A stretch of DNA of 21,392 nt from Bacillota bacterium (GCA_023395575.1 JAEWZA010000412.1:1-21392); one strand, 5' to 3'; shown: positions 13,525 to 21,228, numbered from the stretch's first letter. Numbers and translations are program-made. The notes: generated by a model not told the origin, from the sequence alone.

Positions 13525-15498
13525 ATGGATTTAATTAAAAGCTATAGTTTAGTTGATAGTCAGGAAGGCTGTCACCTTATTCTATATTTTGAAGCAGATG
13601 ACATGGATGTCGAGTTTGCAAGCGAATTCGGCGGACTTGAAAAGGGTAGTAATCTTAAAGAAAATGTACTGAAACAAATAGCAGAAAAATTTCCCAATAT
13701 TAAAATCAACTCTGTTAAGATTATGGTTGGTGCAGTGCTCCTTTCATCCTTCGCAGTGGCATCAACACCCTCTGTTAAAGCAAGTACAACCCCAGAACAG
13801 CTTGCACAAACTCAAAGTGCATATAGCTATGATGTAAATGTTTCAATAAACGGCAGATATCAATCCTTTCAGAATAAAGCGATGATAAATAATAATATAA
13901 CATATGTCCCCATTTCTGAGTTTGCCCAAGCAATAGGTGGAAGTGTATGGTCAAATAGTGCAAGCAATACCGTCAGCATAACAAAAAACAACATAAATAT
14001 TGCATTTGTAAGAGGTACAGCTCTTGCACGAGTAAATGGAATTCAAACAGCAGTGCCTATATCAATTGTAATTGGCAATAATACTTATGCTCCCCTGAAA
14101 TTTTTAGCTGAAAACTTAGGGTATTCGGTAACATATAATAGTTCAACGAGAACAGTAGATATTTCTAATAATAATTCCCAATATACAGTATTAGCAGGTG
14201 ATTCCCTCTGGACAATCTCTCAAAAATTTGGTATTACCACTGCCAACCTAAAAAGTGCTAATAACCTCACCAGCGATACCCTACAAATTGGTCAGATCCT
14301 CATAATACCTAAATCTCCTGTTGGAACTGCACCAACTCCTACTGTTACTTCAAATACTTATACCGTAGTAGCAGGCGACACCCTGTGGAAGCTCTCACAA
14401 AGTTTCGGTATTACGACAGCTAGCCTCAAAAGTGCTAATAACCTTACCAGCGATACCCTTCAGATAGGTCAGACCCTTACAATACCTAAATCCTCTGATA
14501 GCGCTGTACCAACTCCTAATGTTACCTCAAATACTTATACTGTAGCAGCAGGAGATACACTGTGGAGTATTTCACAAAAGTTTGGTGTTTCAATTAGCAC
14601 CCTTAAAAGCACAAATAATCTTGCCAGCGATACTCTTCAAATTGGACAGACTCTTATAATATCTAAGACCTCTGAAAGTAACGCTCCATCATCTGCTTAT
14701 CCTTCTGATAAATATACAGTTGTAGCCGGTGATACTCTGTGGAGTATTTCACAAAAGTTTGGTATTTCAGTTAGCACCCTTAAAAGCGCAAATAATCTTA
14801 CCAGCGATACCCTCAACATTGGACAAACACTTACAATTCCAAAAAACGCTGCAGCTCCTGCTCCAACGCCTTCATCAAATAATACCACTTGGCCAGCAGT
14901 AACCTATATTGTTCAGAGTGGTGATACAGCTACATCAATATCAAAAAAATTTGGAATATCCCTACAGGATTTATTGAAATACAATTACATGAGTACTGAG
15001 GACTGGTTTGATGCAGGAGATAAAATAGCAATTTCAGGCTATGCCCCAAGAGTATATACTGTTTCTCGTGGGCAATATACATCGCCTTCACGAAGAGGTG
15101 CTCTTGTTGACTGGGTTCTGGAAGGACAATATCTTGTTAAGCGCAACAATATTCTTACAATAGTTGATGTTGACACAGGCAAGCAGTTTAAAGCTAAAAT
15201 GATGGGGGGCTACAACCATATCGATATAGAACCTCTTACTTCTTCTGACACTGCTGTAATGAAAAGTATGTTCGGATCTTGGCAATGGTCACCTAGAGCT
15301 GTAGTAATATTTATTGATGGTATGAATATTGCAGCCTCACTATCTGGTATGCCCCATGATGTAGATACCATTAATAATAATGGTGTAACAGGGCATTTTG
15401 ATTTATACATGAAGAATAGTAAATCCCATAGCAGCACAACATCTACAGCCTATATGCAACAACACGCAAATATGGTTTTGAAGGCAGCAGGGCAATAA
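13525..15498 (+). CDS. Cell-wall protein with five LysM domains and a C-terminal putative hydrolase-like domain
   Basis: 657 residues. Residues 1-62 form the acidic module shared with the upstream 91-residue protein. Residues about 63-87 (VKIMVGAVLLSSFAVASTPSVKAS) look like a signal peptide or membrane anchor with an unusually long cytoplasmic N-region. Residues about 103-213 resemble a copper-amine-oxidase N-terminal-like domain (INGRYQSFQNKAMINNNITYVPI). Five LysM domains, which bind N-acetylglucosamine in peptidoglycan, follow near 220, 279, 338, 397 and 460, each with a GDxLW-like core, except the last (SGDTATSI). Residues about 505-657 form a globular domain with conserved-looking GGYNHIDIEPL, GMPHDV, GHFDLY and a late QQH; the histidines suggest a metal site. 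I have seen this domain in clostridial LysM proteins but cannot name it. The start follows AAGGGGGAG by 8 bases. The likely role is wall or spore-coat remodelling; this is inference. Confidence 0.9.
   Translation: MDLIKSYSLVDSQEGCHLILYFEADDMDVEFASEFGGLEKGSNLKENVLKQIAEKFPNIKINSVKIMVGAVLLSSFAVASTPSVKASTTPEQLAQTQSAYSYDVNVSINGRYQSFQNKAMINNNITYVPISEFAQAIGGSVWSNSASNTVSITKNNINIAFVRGTALARVNGIQTAVPISIVIGNNTYAPLKFLAENLGYSVTYNSSTRTVDISNNNSQYTVLAGDSLWTISQKFGITTANLKSANNLTSDTLQIGQILIIPKSPVGTAPTPTVTSNTYTVVAGDTLWKLSQSFGITTASLKSANNLTSDTLQIGQTLTIPKSSDSAVPTPNVTSNTYTVAAGDTLWSISQKFGVSISTLKSTNNLASDTLQIGQTLIISKTSESNAPSSAYPSDKYTVVAGDTLWSISQKFGISVSTLKSANNLTSDTLNIGQTLTIPKNAAAPAPTPSSNNTTWPAVTYIVQSGDTATSISKKFGISLQDLLKYNYMSTEDWFDAGDKIAISGYAPRVYTVSRGQYTSPSRRGALVDWVLEGQYLVKRNNILTIVDVDTGKQFKAKMMGGYNHIDIEPLTSSDTAVMKSMFGSWQWSPRAVVIFIDGMNIAASLSGMPHDVDTINNNGVTGHFDLYMKNSKSHSSTTSTAYMQQHANMVLKAAGQ
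14179..14841 (+). repeat. Four LysM units at exact 59-residue spacing
   Basis: LysM domains 1-4 start 59 residues (177 bases) apart, each with a Thr/Pro/Ser-rich linker. DNA identity between units is high, for instance in the SANNLTSDTLQIGQ segment, which indicates recent tandem duplication. The fifth unit is more diverged and lies 64 residues on. Confidence 0.85.
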
Positions 15499-15509
15499 AG
15501 AAGCGAAAT

Positions 15510-15550
15510 CCTCTAAATATTGGTGATTTATTCCAGTATTTAGAGGTTTT
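15510..15550. terminator. Shared terminator between convergent genes
   Basis: CCTCTAAATATTGG (15510-15523) pairs with CCAGTATTTAGAGG (15533-15546), 14 bp with one wobble and a 9-base loop, followed by TTTT on the plus strand. It ends the LysM gene. On the minus strand the T-run is weaker, but it lies 13 bases past the acyltransferase stop and may serve it too. Confidence 0.85.
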
Positions 15551-15562
15551 CCATTACTAATG

Positions 15563-16708
15563 TTATATCAAATACTTTTTTACCACTGGAATCTTTGATA
15601 GTATAAAATATGCCCCTATGCTTAGCATAAAAACCACTATTACTAACAAGGGTATCATAATTAATGTACTTGTCTCCGGAAATGTCAAATGCAAGGCTCG
15701 CAGCAAATCAATAAAAGCAATATGAACAAGATAAATACAGAAGCTTCCTTTAGAGATATAACTAATAATTTTTCTTTTTACTCCAATGCTTGCTTCTCTT
15801 CCTTGGTGCTCTCTGGAGCTAAGGTTTTTTACAAGCAGAAATACAGCTGCGGCCATTGCTGCCACATTTGGTGACATTCCTTCTAAGTATATCGTATATA
15901 CAGTGCCCTTTGTTAATGATGAAAAAGCTGTACCCCATAATGTTACAAGTAAGCCTATTACGCCAAGGAAATAAATCAAATAATTAGTCCCTCTTTTTAG
16001 TCTATATTTGCTCATGTAATGTCCTAAAATAAAATAGCCTATTGCAGAGTAAACCATACTTATAGGATATTGACGCACCATTCCCCTTATAAGTGAAAAT
16101 GGACGAAATTGAATGACAAAGGGTAGCACTATACCCAAAACAAGCCATGCAATTATTAAATACTCTAGCTGCCTTTTGCTTGCAGTGCCTGTAAACACAC
16201 GTATTATAGGTAAAAGAGAGTATATTAGAATTACTATGTATAAGTAATATAAATGTGTCTGAGTATTAAATGTTAAGATGTTTTTAATTGATTTGTATAT
16301 TATGTCATAATCAATATATCCTATTCGATAAAAGGCTCTTAAAATATCAATTGCTTCATAAAACGAAGCCCATACAAAAAGTGCACACAAAATTCTGAAT
16401 AAATACTTGGTAAAAACCTGTTTTGTTGTAATATCCTTGTCGGCTTTAAGAAATAAAACTCCGCTGCACATTAAAAAAACAGGTACTGCCCACCGTATAA
16501 TAGAACCAAAAAACAATGCCACATACCAGTCTAGTGATGCAATTTCCAAACTAACAAGAGGTGTAGCACTAATATGTATTGTAATAACACCTAAAATAGC
16601 TAATAGCTTTAGCGTATCTACAAAAGCTACTCTATTATTTGAAGCTTTATTCGACACTTCTAATTTATTTTCTTGCAAAACATCTGCAAATGCTATATTA
16701 TTATCCAA
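15563..16708 (-). CDS. Membrane acyltransferase (acyltransferase 3 family)
   Basis: A 381-residue polytopic membrane protein with about ten hydrophobic helices. Family features: a helix opening with FVDTLKLLAILGVITIHIS, whose histidine corresponds to the conserved catalytic His of acyltransferase-3 proteins, then RWAVPVFLMCSGVLFL, and near the end FCIYLVHIAF, a second family hallmark. Such enzymes O-acetylate or otherwise acylate surface sugars, peptidoglycan or lipids, using a cytoplasmic acyl donor. The target here is unknown. Translation starts at TTG (complement of 16706-16708), six bases after GGAGGAAG (complement of 16715-16722). A 28-residue polar N-terminus precedes the first helix. 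It faces the LysM wall-protein gene across a shared terminator, so the two are not co-transcribed. Confidence 0.92.
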   Translation of the reverse strand: MDNNIAFADVLQENKLEVSNKASNNRVAFVDTLKLLAILGVITIHISATPLVSLEIASLDWYVALFFGSIIRWAVPVFLMCSGVLFLKADKDITTKQVFTKYLFRILCALFVWASFYEAIDILRAFYRIGYIDYDIIYKSIKNILTFNTQTHLYYLYIVILIYSLLPIIRVFTGTASKRQLEYLIIAWLVLGIVLPFVIQFRPFSLIRGMVRQYPISMVYSAIGYFILGHYMSKYRLKRGTNYLIYFLGVIGLLVTLWGTAFSSLTKGTVYTIYLEGMSPNVAAMAAAVFLLVKNLSSREHQGREASIGVKRKIISYISKGSFCIYLVHIAFIDLLRALHLTFPETSTLIMIPLLVIVVFMLSIGAYFILSKIPVVKKYLI

Positions 16709-16906
16709 AATCAGCTTCCTCCTAAATAAAATAATGGCTGGTTATTGTATTTTAACATATATGAAAGATAAATAAAATTCGTTGTGTTAAACTAAAAACA
16801 AATGAATGATTCATGTAAATAACTTGCAAAAATTACCCTAATACCTACTAATTATTTATATATTAGGTCTAATTTGAAATTATTATTATACCCTCATGCA
16901 TTTTTA

Positions 16907-16935
16907 TTGACATTTTTTTCTTTATAATATATTAT
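16907..16935 (+). promoter_or_regulatory. Promoter of the amt-PII operon
   Basis: TTGACA (16907-16912), a 17-base spacer and TATTAT (16930-16935), six of six and five of six consensus matches. Transcription would begin near 16942, just before the antiterminator hairpin. Together with the upstream bases back to 16723, which show nothing else clear, it fills the gap between the divergent acyltransferase and amt genes. Confidence 0.65.
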
Positions 16936-16955
16936 AGTGTATTATATTACATAAA

Positions 16956-16977
16956 TTGCGAACAATGACGTTCACAA
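16956..16977 (+). promoter_or_regulatory. Candidate ANTAR-type antiterminator hairpin
   Basis: TTGCGAAC and GTTCACAA pair (7 bp around one C-A mismatch) and enclose the six-base loop AATGAC. Loops of six with A at position 1 and G at position 4 are the recognition element of ANTAR RNA-binding antiterminators, which control nitrogen genes in Clostridia. The 3' arm is also the start of the terminator stem that follows, so the two folds exclude each other. Known ANTAR sites use two such hairpins; I do not see a clean first one. Confidence 0.5.
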
Positions 16978-17023
16978 AGTAATAAAGGTTTTTGGGCCTT
17001 TATTTCTTTGTGGACGTTTTTTT
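16968..17023 (+). terminator. Leader terminator upstream of amt
   Basis: ACGTTCACAAAG (16968-16979) pairs with CTTTGTGGACGT (17006-17017), and AATAAAGG (16981-16988) with CCTTTATT (16997-17004), giving a 20-bp stem with one T-T mismatch, then seven T. It lies about 80 bases before the first start codon, between promoter and gene, so it must be controlled for amt to be expressed. Confidence 0.85.
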
Positions 17024-17105
17024 ATATGAGCAAAGGTTTGTAGCTCAACAACTTGTATTCTGTGTTCAGCAATATTGTAAAAATATTTTACAAAGGGGTA
17101 AATTT

Positions 17106-17168
17106 ATGAAGAAAAATGAATTAGCAGTTTCATCAGATGCTATGGGGGTGTCTGTATGCAAGGCTTAA
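17106..17168 (+). CDS. Small upstream ORF overlapping the amt start
   Basis: A 20-codon ORF (MKKNELAVSSDAMGVSVCKA) with a good ribosome binding site (AAAGGGG, 17092-17098, seven bases before ATG). It ends ten bases inside amt in another frame. It may couple ribosomes onto the amt start at 17156, which also has GGGGGTG just before it, or act as a leader peptide. It has no recognised family and may be incidental. Confidence 0.4.
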   Translation: MKKNELAVSSDAMGVSVCKA

Positions 17169-18394
17169 ATGGAGCAGATATGGCATTTGTCATTTTTTCA
17201 GCAGCACTTGTTATGCTTATGATACCTGGCCTAGCACTATTCTATGGCGGTATGGTAAGAAGCAAAAACGTATTAAGTACCACATTGCATAGTTATCTAG
17301 CTCTAGTTATCATATCTATTCAATGGATATTTTTGGGATATTCTTTAACTTTTGGTCTTGACATAAAAGGGCTTATTGGCGGTCTTGACTTTGCATTTTT
17401 AAACAATGTAACTCAGCTTCCAAACTTAGATTATTCATCGTCAATTCCACAACTACTATTTGTAATATTTCAAATGATGTTTGCAGCAATAACTGCAGCT
17501 GTTATATCAGGAGCATTTGCAGAACGTATGAGATTTCCTGCATTTATACTATTTATTCTGTTATGGACCACCTTTATATATGACCCGATAGCGCACTGGG
17601 TATGGGGAGGCAGCGGAGAACAAGCAGGATGGCTAAAAAAATTAGGTGTTCTTGATTTCGCAGGTGGTCTTGTTGTCGAATTAGCTTCAGGTATTTCTGG
17701 GCTCGTTGCAGCAATTATGTTAGGAAAGAGAAAACACACAAGACCAGAACCACATCATGTCCCTATGGCAATTTTAGGTGGAGGAATACTTTGGTTTGGC
17801 TGGTTCGGCTTTAATGCAGGAAGTGCACTTGCAATAAATGGAGTTGCTATTAATACTTTTTTAACTACCAATTGCTCAGCCGCCGCAGGAGCTATAGCAT
17901 TTATTTCCTGTGAATGGCTTATTAATAAAAAACCTACTATACTTGGAACACTCAGTGGAGCCATAGCTGGTCTGGTTGCAATCACTCCCGCATGTGGCTT
18001 CGTTTCACCAATGCCTGCCCTTGTCATTGGTCTTGTTGGAGGAGCACTAAGCTTTTTTGCAATTGTATTCCTCAAATCAAGGCTTGGATATGACGATGCC
18101 CTTGACGCATTTGGATGTCATGGTGTTGCAGGAATATGGGGTGTAATAGCTACCGCAATATTTGCATCAAAAGCTGTAAATCCCGCTGGAGCAGATGGTT
18201 TGATATACGGAAACTTTTCACTGCTGAAAGCACACCTAATAGCAGTTGTGGTTTGTACAATATATGTAGCCGTCGGAACCTTTGTAATTCTAAAAGTTAT
18301 AGGCCTATTAGTTAATCTAAGGACAGATAGGACAGAAGAATCTGCTGGATTAGATGTCTCCTTACATGGAGAAAAGGCATATTCCATTTTTTAA
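17156..18394 (+). CDS. amt: Ammonium transporter (Amt family)
   Basis: An 11-helix ammonium channel/transporter of 412 residues. The N-terminal half has PGLALFYGGMVRSKN, and FQMMFAAITAAVISGAFAER follows around 105-124. The pore-region motifs DFAGG (167-171), WFGFNAGSA (216-224) and DAFGCHGVAGIWG (317-329) are present, and the tail ends in the DxxxHGExAY motif (residues about 400-409) that meets PII proteins. The second of the twin pore histidines is His322. The first, expected in GGxVVHxxSG, is Glu175 (gaa, 17678-17680), a substitution known in yeast Mep1/Mep3. The start is ATG with GGGGGTG just upstream. It shares an operon with the PII gene 111 bases downstream, the classic amtB-glnK arrangement, behind a terminator-controlled leader. 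Confidence 0.96.
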   Translation: MQGLNGADMAFVIFSAALVMLMIPGLALFYGGMVRSKNVLSTTLHSYLALVIISIQWIFLGYSLTFGLDIKGLIGGLDFAFLNNVTQLPNLDYSSSIPQLLFVIFQMMFAAITAAVISGAFAERMRFPAFILFILLWTTFIYDPIAHWVWGGSGEQAGWLKKLGVLDFAGGLVVELASGISGLVAAIMLGKRKHTRPEPHHVPMAILGGGILWFGWFGFNAGSALAINGVAINTFLTTNCSAAAGAIAFISCEWLINKKPTILGTLSGAIAGLVAITPACGFVSPMPALVIGLVGGALSFFAIVFLKSRLGYDDALDAFGCHGVAGIWGVIATAIFASKAVNPAGADGLIYGNFSLLKAHLIAVVVCTIYVAVGTFVILKVIGLLVNLRTDRTEESAGLDVSLHGEKAYSIF

Positions 18395-18505
18395 TAGATT
18401 TCATACATATTTACTGATAAAAAGTAATATGATATGCTTACATTCTAAAGAATTTGAATACTATTAATAATACACGGCAAGCTAATAAAAATGAGGAGGG
18501 ACCTT

Positions 18506-18856
18506 ATGGCTGATAAAATAACGAAAGTAGATATTATTACATCGCAGAGCAAACTAGATGAGTTAATGGATGCTTTAGACAAAATTGGAATTACTGGAAT
18601 GACAGTTTCCAATGTTATGGGTTGTGGAATACAGAAAGGTCACAAGGAGTATTACAGAGGAACAGCTGTCGATATTAAGCTATTACCCAAGGTAAAAATA
18701 GAAATTGTAATTTGCAATGTTCCTTTAGATATAGTTTTGGAAACAGCCAAGAAAGTATTACATACAGGTCAAATCGGTGACGGTAAGATATTTATTTATG
18801 ATGTGTCTAATGTTATCAGAGTAAGTGACGGTTCAGAAGGAAGAGCCGCTCTTTGA
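18506..18856 (+). CDS. glnK: PII nitrogen-regulatory signal protein (GlnK-like)
   Basis: A 116-residue trimeric PII protein that senses ATP/ADP and 2-oxoglutarate and typically plugs the adjacent Amt channel. T-loop: GCGIQKGHKEYYRG (39-52), then LLPKVKIEIVI (59-69). B-loop: TGQIGDGKIFIYDV (87-100). C-loop: VIRVSDGSEGRAAL (103-116). The tyrosine that proteobacterial PII proteins have uridylylated (Tyr51) is Val55 here, in YRGTAVDI, so control by uridylylation at that site is not possible, although Tyr50 (Tyr46 equivalent) is kept. A frame opens five codons earlier at 18491, but AGGAGGG (18494-18500) lies five bases before the ATG at 18506, so I start there. Confidence 0.95.
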   Translation: MADKITKVDIITSQSKLDELMDALDKIGITGMTVSNVMGCGIQKGHKEYYRGTAVDIKLLPKVKIEIVICNVPLDIVLETAKKVLHTGQIGDGKIFIYDVSNVIRVSDGSEGRAAL

Positions 18857-18904
18857 TAAACAAGTTGATTTTAGAATCTAAAATAATTAATTTTTGAACA
18901 TAGG

Positions 18905-18942
18905 AAAACTGTTGCTTTGCTTCTGCAAACAGCAGTTTTTTT
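18905..18942 (+). terminator. Terminator of the amt-glnK operon
   Basis: AAAACTG...TTTGC pairs with GCAAA...CAGTTTT around a TTCT loop with a small internal bulge, followed by seven T. It starts about 50 bases after the PII stop codon. Confidence 0.85.
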
Positions 18943-19061
18943 CTACTATTAATAATTTTCAAAATAAAGAAATTCCTAGCGCAACTCTTCAAATTTCCTT
19001 TTAACATAATGACACTGCACTGAATATTATGATGTAGGTAATATGTTTTAGGATGTGTATT

Positions 19062-20165
19062 ATGCTAACAATAAAAACACTAGCCTTAGGGGTAATAAAT
19101 CCATATACTTGGGTTCTAATCCCACTTATTTTAATCATAACAGCGGCAGTTGTTTTTGCCCCCAGAATTTATAGGTTTATAACCATTTGGCTATCAAATG
19201 ACGAAAAAGCTCGTACAACTATACTACCTGAAGAGAGAAAGTCAAATAAGACAAGTAAAGCAAAATTTGATGGAAAAATTAATTTTGAAGCACTAGAAGA
19301 AATAATAGATACCGCAGGCTATGCCTATAATCCTGAAAAGGATATCTTTTTCTCAACAATGGAAGCCTGGCAAAGAAAAATGGGATATTGTCGTCTCTAT
19401 GATGAAGCTGCTGCACCTTTAGGAATGATTATTGATTGTGAACCTATTTATTTCACATATGGTGGAAAAAGATGGTTAATAGAATTCTGGAAGGGTCAAT
19501 ATGGTATGACAACAGGTTGTGAAGTTGGTATATATACAACAGCTTGGCCTGATTTGAATATCCCGGAAGTATTCAATGGAACCTTCTACAAATGTGCAGG
19601 CGATAAAGACAGACTATATTTGCAGTTTTCATTAAAAAAGAATGGCGAAAAGCTTCTTTCAAGGAAGCAAAAGCACTGGTGGTTAACAGGCTTTAAACTA
19701 GGAGAATTTTCAAATCCATCCGAGCTTGTATTAGATATTTATATTACTTTTAAGAACAAGCAGATGCGTAATGCTTTTCTGACTTCGCTAATAGAAGCGG
19801 GCTATACTGATGAAGAATATGGAATAAGTGGAAGAACTGTTGCTATACGCTTTGATCAGCCTCATACCAAACAGCCTTATTCCCGTTCACCTCAAACAGA
19901 TATGATTGTACAAAGAAGAAACAAAACCTTTTGCGACCAATATAATTTTATTACAAAAAGCTACTCAAATATTGCTGATAAGATAATGGCTGTAAAAGAA
20001 CAATCACCTGAATTGTACAAGGAAATTCTAAATATCGGTAAAACTTTAACTCTTTTTGATACTTATAAAAAAATTAAACACTATCTTGAGAACAACAGTA
20101 ATTTTAACAATCTTGAAAACAACAGTAACTTTAACAATATTCATAATTTTGATAGTGAGGGCTAA
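19062..20165 (+). CDS. DUF4474-type membrane-anchored protein
   Basis: A 367-residue protein of unknown function. A single hydrophobic segment near residues 14-34 (YTWVLIPLILIITAAVVFAP) would anchor it in the membrane. A large soluble domain follows with AGYAYNPEKDIFFSTMEAWQRKMGYCRLYDEAAAPLGMI, the stretch I associate with DUF4474, then GGKRWLIEFWKGQYGMTTGCEVGIY. I chose ATG 19062 because AGGATG (19050-19055) precedes it at six bases; an in-frame ATG at 19053 has no better site. The C-terminus carries a direct duplication of nine residues (LENNSNFNN twice). The metallophosphoesterase gene starts one base after its stop, so the two are translated together and probably work together. The DUF4474 name is from recall. 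Confidence 0.85.
   Translation: MLTIKTLALGVINPYTWVLIPLILIITAAVVFAPRIYRFITIWLSNDEKARTTILPEERKSNKTSKAKFDGKINFEALEEIIDTAGYAYNPEKDIFFSTMEAWQRKMGYCRLYDEAAAPLGMIIDCEPIYFTYGGKRWLIEFWKGQYGMTTGCEVGIYTTAWPDLNIPEVFNGTFYKCAGDKDRLYLQFSLKKNGEKLLSRKQKHWWLTGFKLGEFSNPSELVLDIYITFKNKQMRNAFLTSLIEAGYTDEEYGISGRTVAIRFDQPHTKQPYSRSPQTDMIVQRRNKTFCDQYNFITKSYSNIADKIMAVKEQSPELYKEILNIGKTLTLFDTYKKIKHYLENNSNFNNLENNSNFNNIHNFDSEG
20085..20138 (+). repeat. 27-bp direct repeat at the 3' end of the DUF4474 gene
   Basis: Two adjacent 27-base copies (20085-20111 and 20112-20138) differ at only two bases and encode LENNSNFNN twice. Recent slippage or duplication in an Asn-rich tail. Confidence 0.85.
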
Positions 20166-20166
20166 T

Positions 20167-21078
20167 ATGGATAAGCTGGACCTAGTAACTAGCATCTTTA
20201 AATCTTCCAAGCAAATACCCTTTGACGATACCTCTAAGTTCATTCTAATGAGTGATTGTCATAGAGGTAATGGAAGCTGGACAGACAATTTTTTAAAAAA
20301 CAGAAATATCTTTATTGGCGCACTAACTCACTATTATAACAATAACTATACTTATATTGAGCTTGGTGATGGTGATGAATTATGGGAAAATACACAGCTT
20401 TCAGACATAATGAGCATACACAAGGATACCTTTAAACTTTTATCAAAATTTCATAATGAACATAGATTATATATGCTATATGGAAACCATGATATAGAAA
20501 AGAAAGACATGAAATTTGTTAAAAGAAATTTAAAAAGATTTTTTAATCAGCGTGAGGAAGAATTTTCATCAATATTTGAAAGCCTTGAGATTCATGAAGG
20601 CTTGGTACTTAGATATAAACCTACAGGAGACAAAATTCTATTAATCCATGGCCATCAGGTAAATACCCTTAATAGCAATTTGTGGTTTCTTAGTAAATTA
20701 TTGGTTAAACACTTGTGGAAGCCACTCGAAGCAATAGGTGTTAATGATCCAACAAGTCCTGCAAAAAATTATGAAATTAAAATATCAGTAGCTATACAGC
20801 TTACGGAATGGGTAATACAACAAAAACATATTCTTATAGCAGGACATAACCATAAGCCTTCTTTTCCCGAGGTAGGTCAGCCACCATACTTTAATGATGG
20901 TAGTTGCATTCATCCTCGCTGCATTACTGGAATTGAAATATCAGAAGGTACTATCTGCTTGGTTAAATGGAGTGTTAAAACAAGAGAAGACGGCACCTTA
21001 TATATCGACAGAGATATCCTTGGCGGTCCAAGAAATTTAAACGATTACTTTCTATCCTTTAAAAATATAAATTCTTAA
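20167..21078 (+). CDS. Calcineurin-like metallophosphoesterase
   Basis: A 303-residue two-metal phosphoesterase. All family motifs are present: SDCHRG (Asp30, His32), GDGDELWE (68-75), GNHD (106-109), HGHQ (161-164) and GHNH (226-229). The GDGDELWE wording and overall length resemble UDP-2,3-diacylglucosamine hydrolase-like (LpxH-like) members, but Gram-positives have no lipid A, so the substrate is unknown. A frame opens at 20056, overlapping the previous gene, but that extension is a low-complexity translation of the Asn-rich tail. GAGGG lies five bases before the ATG at 20167, one base after the DUF4474 stop, so I start there. No transmembrane helix or signal peptide is evident, which suggests a cytoplasmic or peripheral enzyme held near the membrane by its partner. 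Confidence 0.93.
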   Translation: MDKLDLVTSIFKSSKQIPFDDTSKFILMSDCHRGNGSWTDNFLKNRNIFIGALTHYYNNNYTYIELGDGDELWENTQLSDIMSIHKDTFKLLSKFHNEHRLYMLYGNHDIEKKDMKFVKRNLKRFFNQREEEFSSIFESLEIHEGLVLRYKPTGDKILLIHGHQVNTLNSNLWFLSKLLVKHLWKPLEAIGVNDPTSPAKNYEIKISVAIQLTEWVIQQKHILIAGHNHKPSFPEVGQPPYFNDGSCIHPRCITGIEISEGTICLVKWSVKTREDGTLYIDRDILGGPRNLNDYFLSFKNINS

Positions 21079-21137
21079 CAATCACATTTTTAAGGTAAAT
21101 AAATGTATACTCTAACACTAAAAATGTAACAATATTG

Positions 21138-21168
21138 TTGAGACAAAGAGACAAAAGGAAATTATAAG
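21138..21168 (+). promoter_or_regulatory. Possible promoter for the last gene
   Basis: TTGAGA (21138-21143) and TATAAG (21163-21168) with a 19-base spacer, longer than ideal. It precedes the strong Shine-Dalgarno sequence at 21183. Confidence 0.3.
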
Positions 21169-21198
21169 TACATTTAAAGACGAGGAGGTGTATCGTCC

Positions 21199-21228
21199 AT
21201 GTTCATTTTTTCGCACTATTCTGTGTAG
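21199..21228 (+). CDS. Nine-codon leader ORF with a strong ribosome binding site
   Basis: AGGAGGTG (21183-21190) is the best Shine-Dalgarno match in this part of the window and lies eight bases before an ATG that encodes only MFIFSHYSV before TAG. The next gene begins 12 bases after this stop in another frame and has no good site of its own, so ribosomes may reach it by reinitiation. Confidence 0.4.
   Translation: MFIFSHYSV

Noticed and set aside
21084..21127. ACATTTTTA/TAAAAATGT inverted repeat after the phosphoesterase gene as a terminator
   Set aside because: The stem is AT-only with a 26-base loop and no T-run after it, so it is unlikely to terminate transcription.
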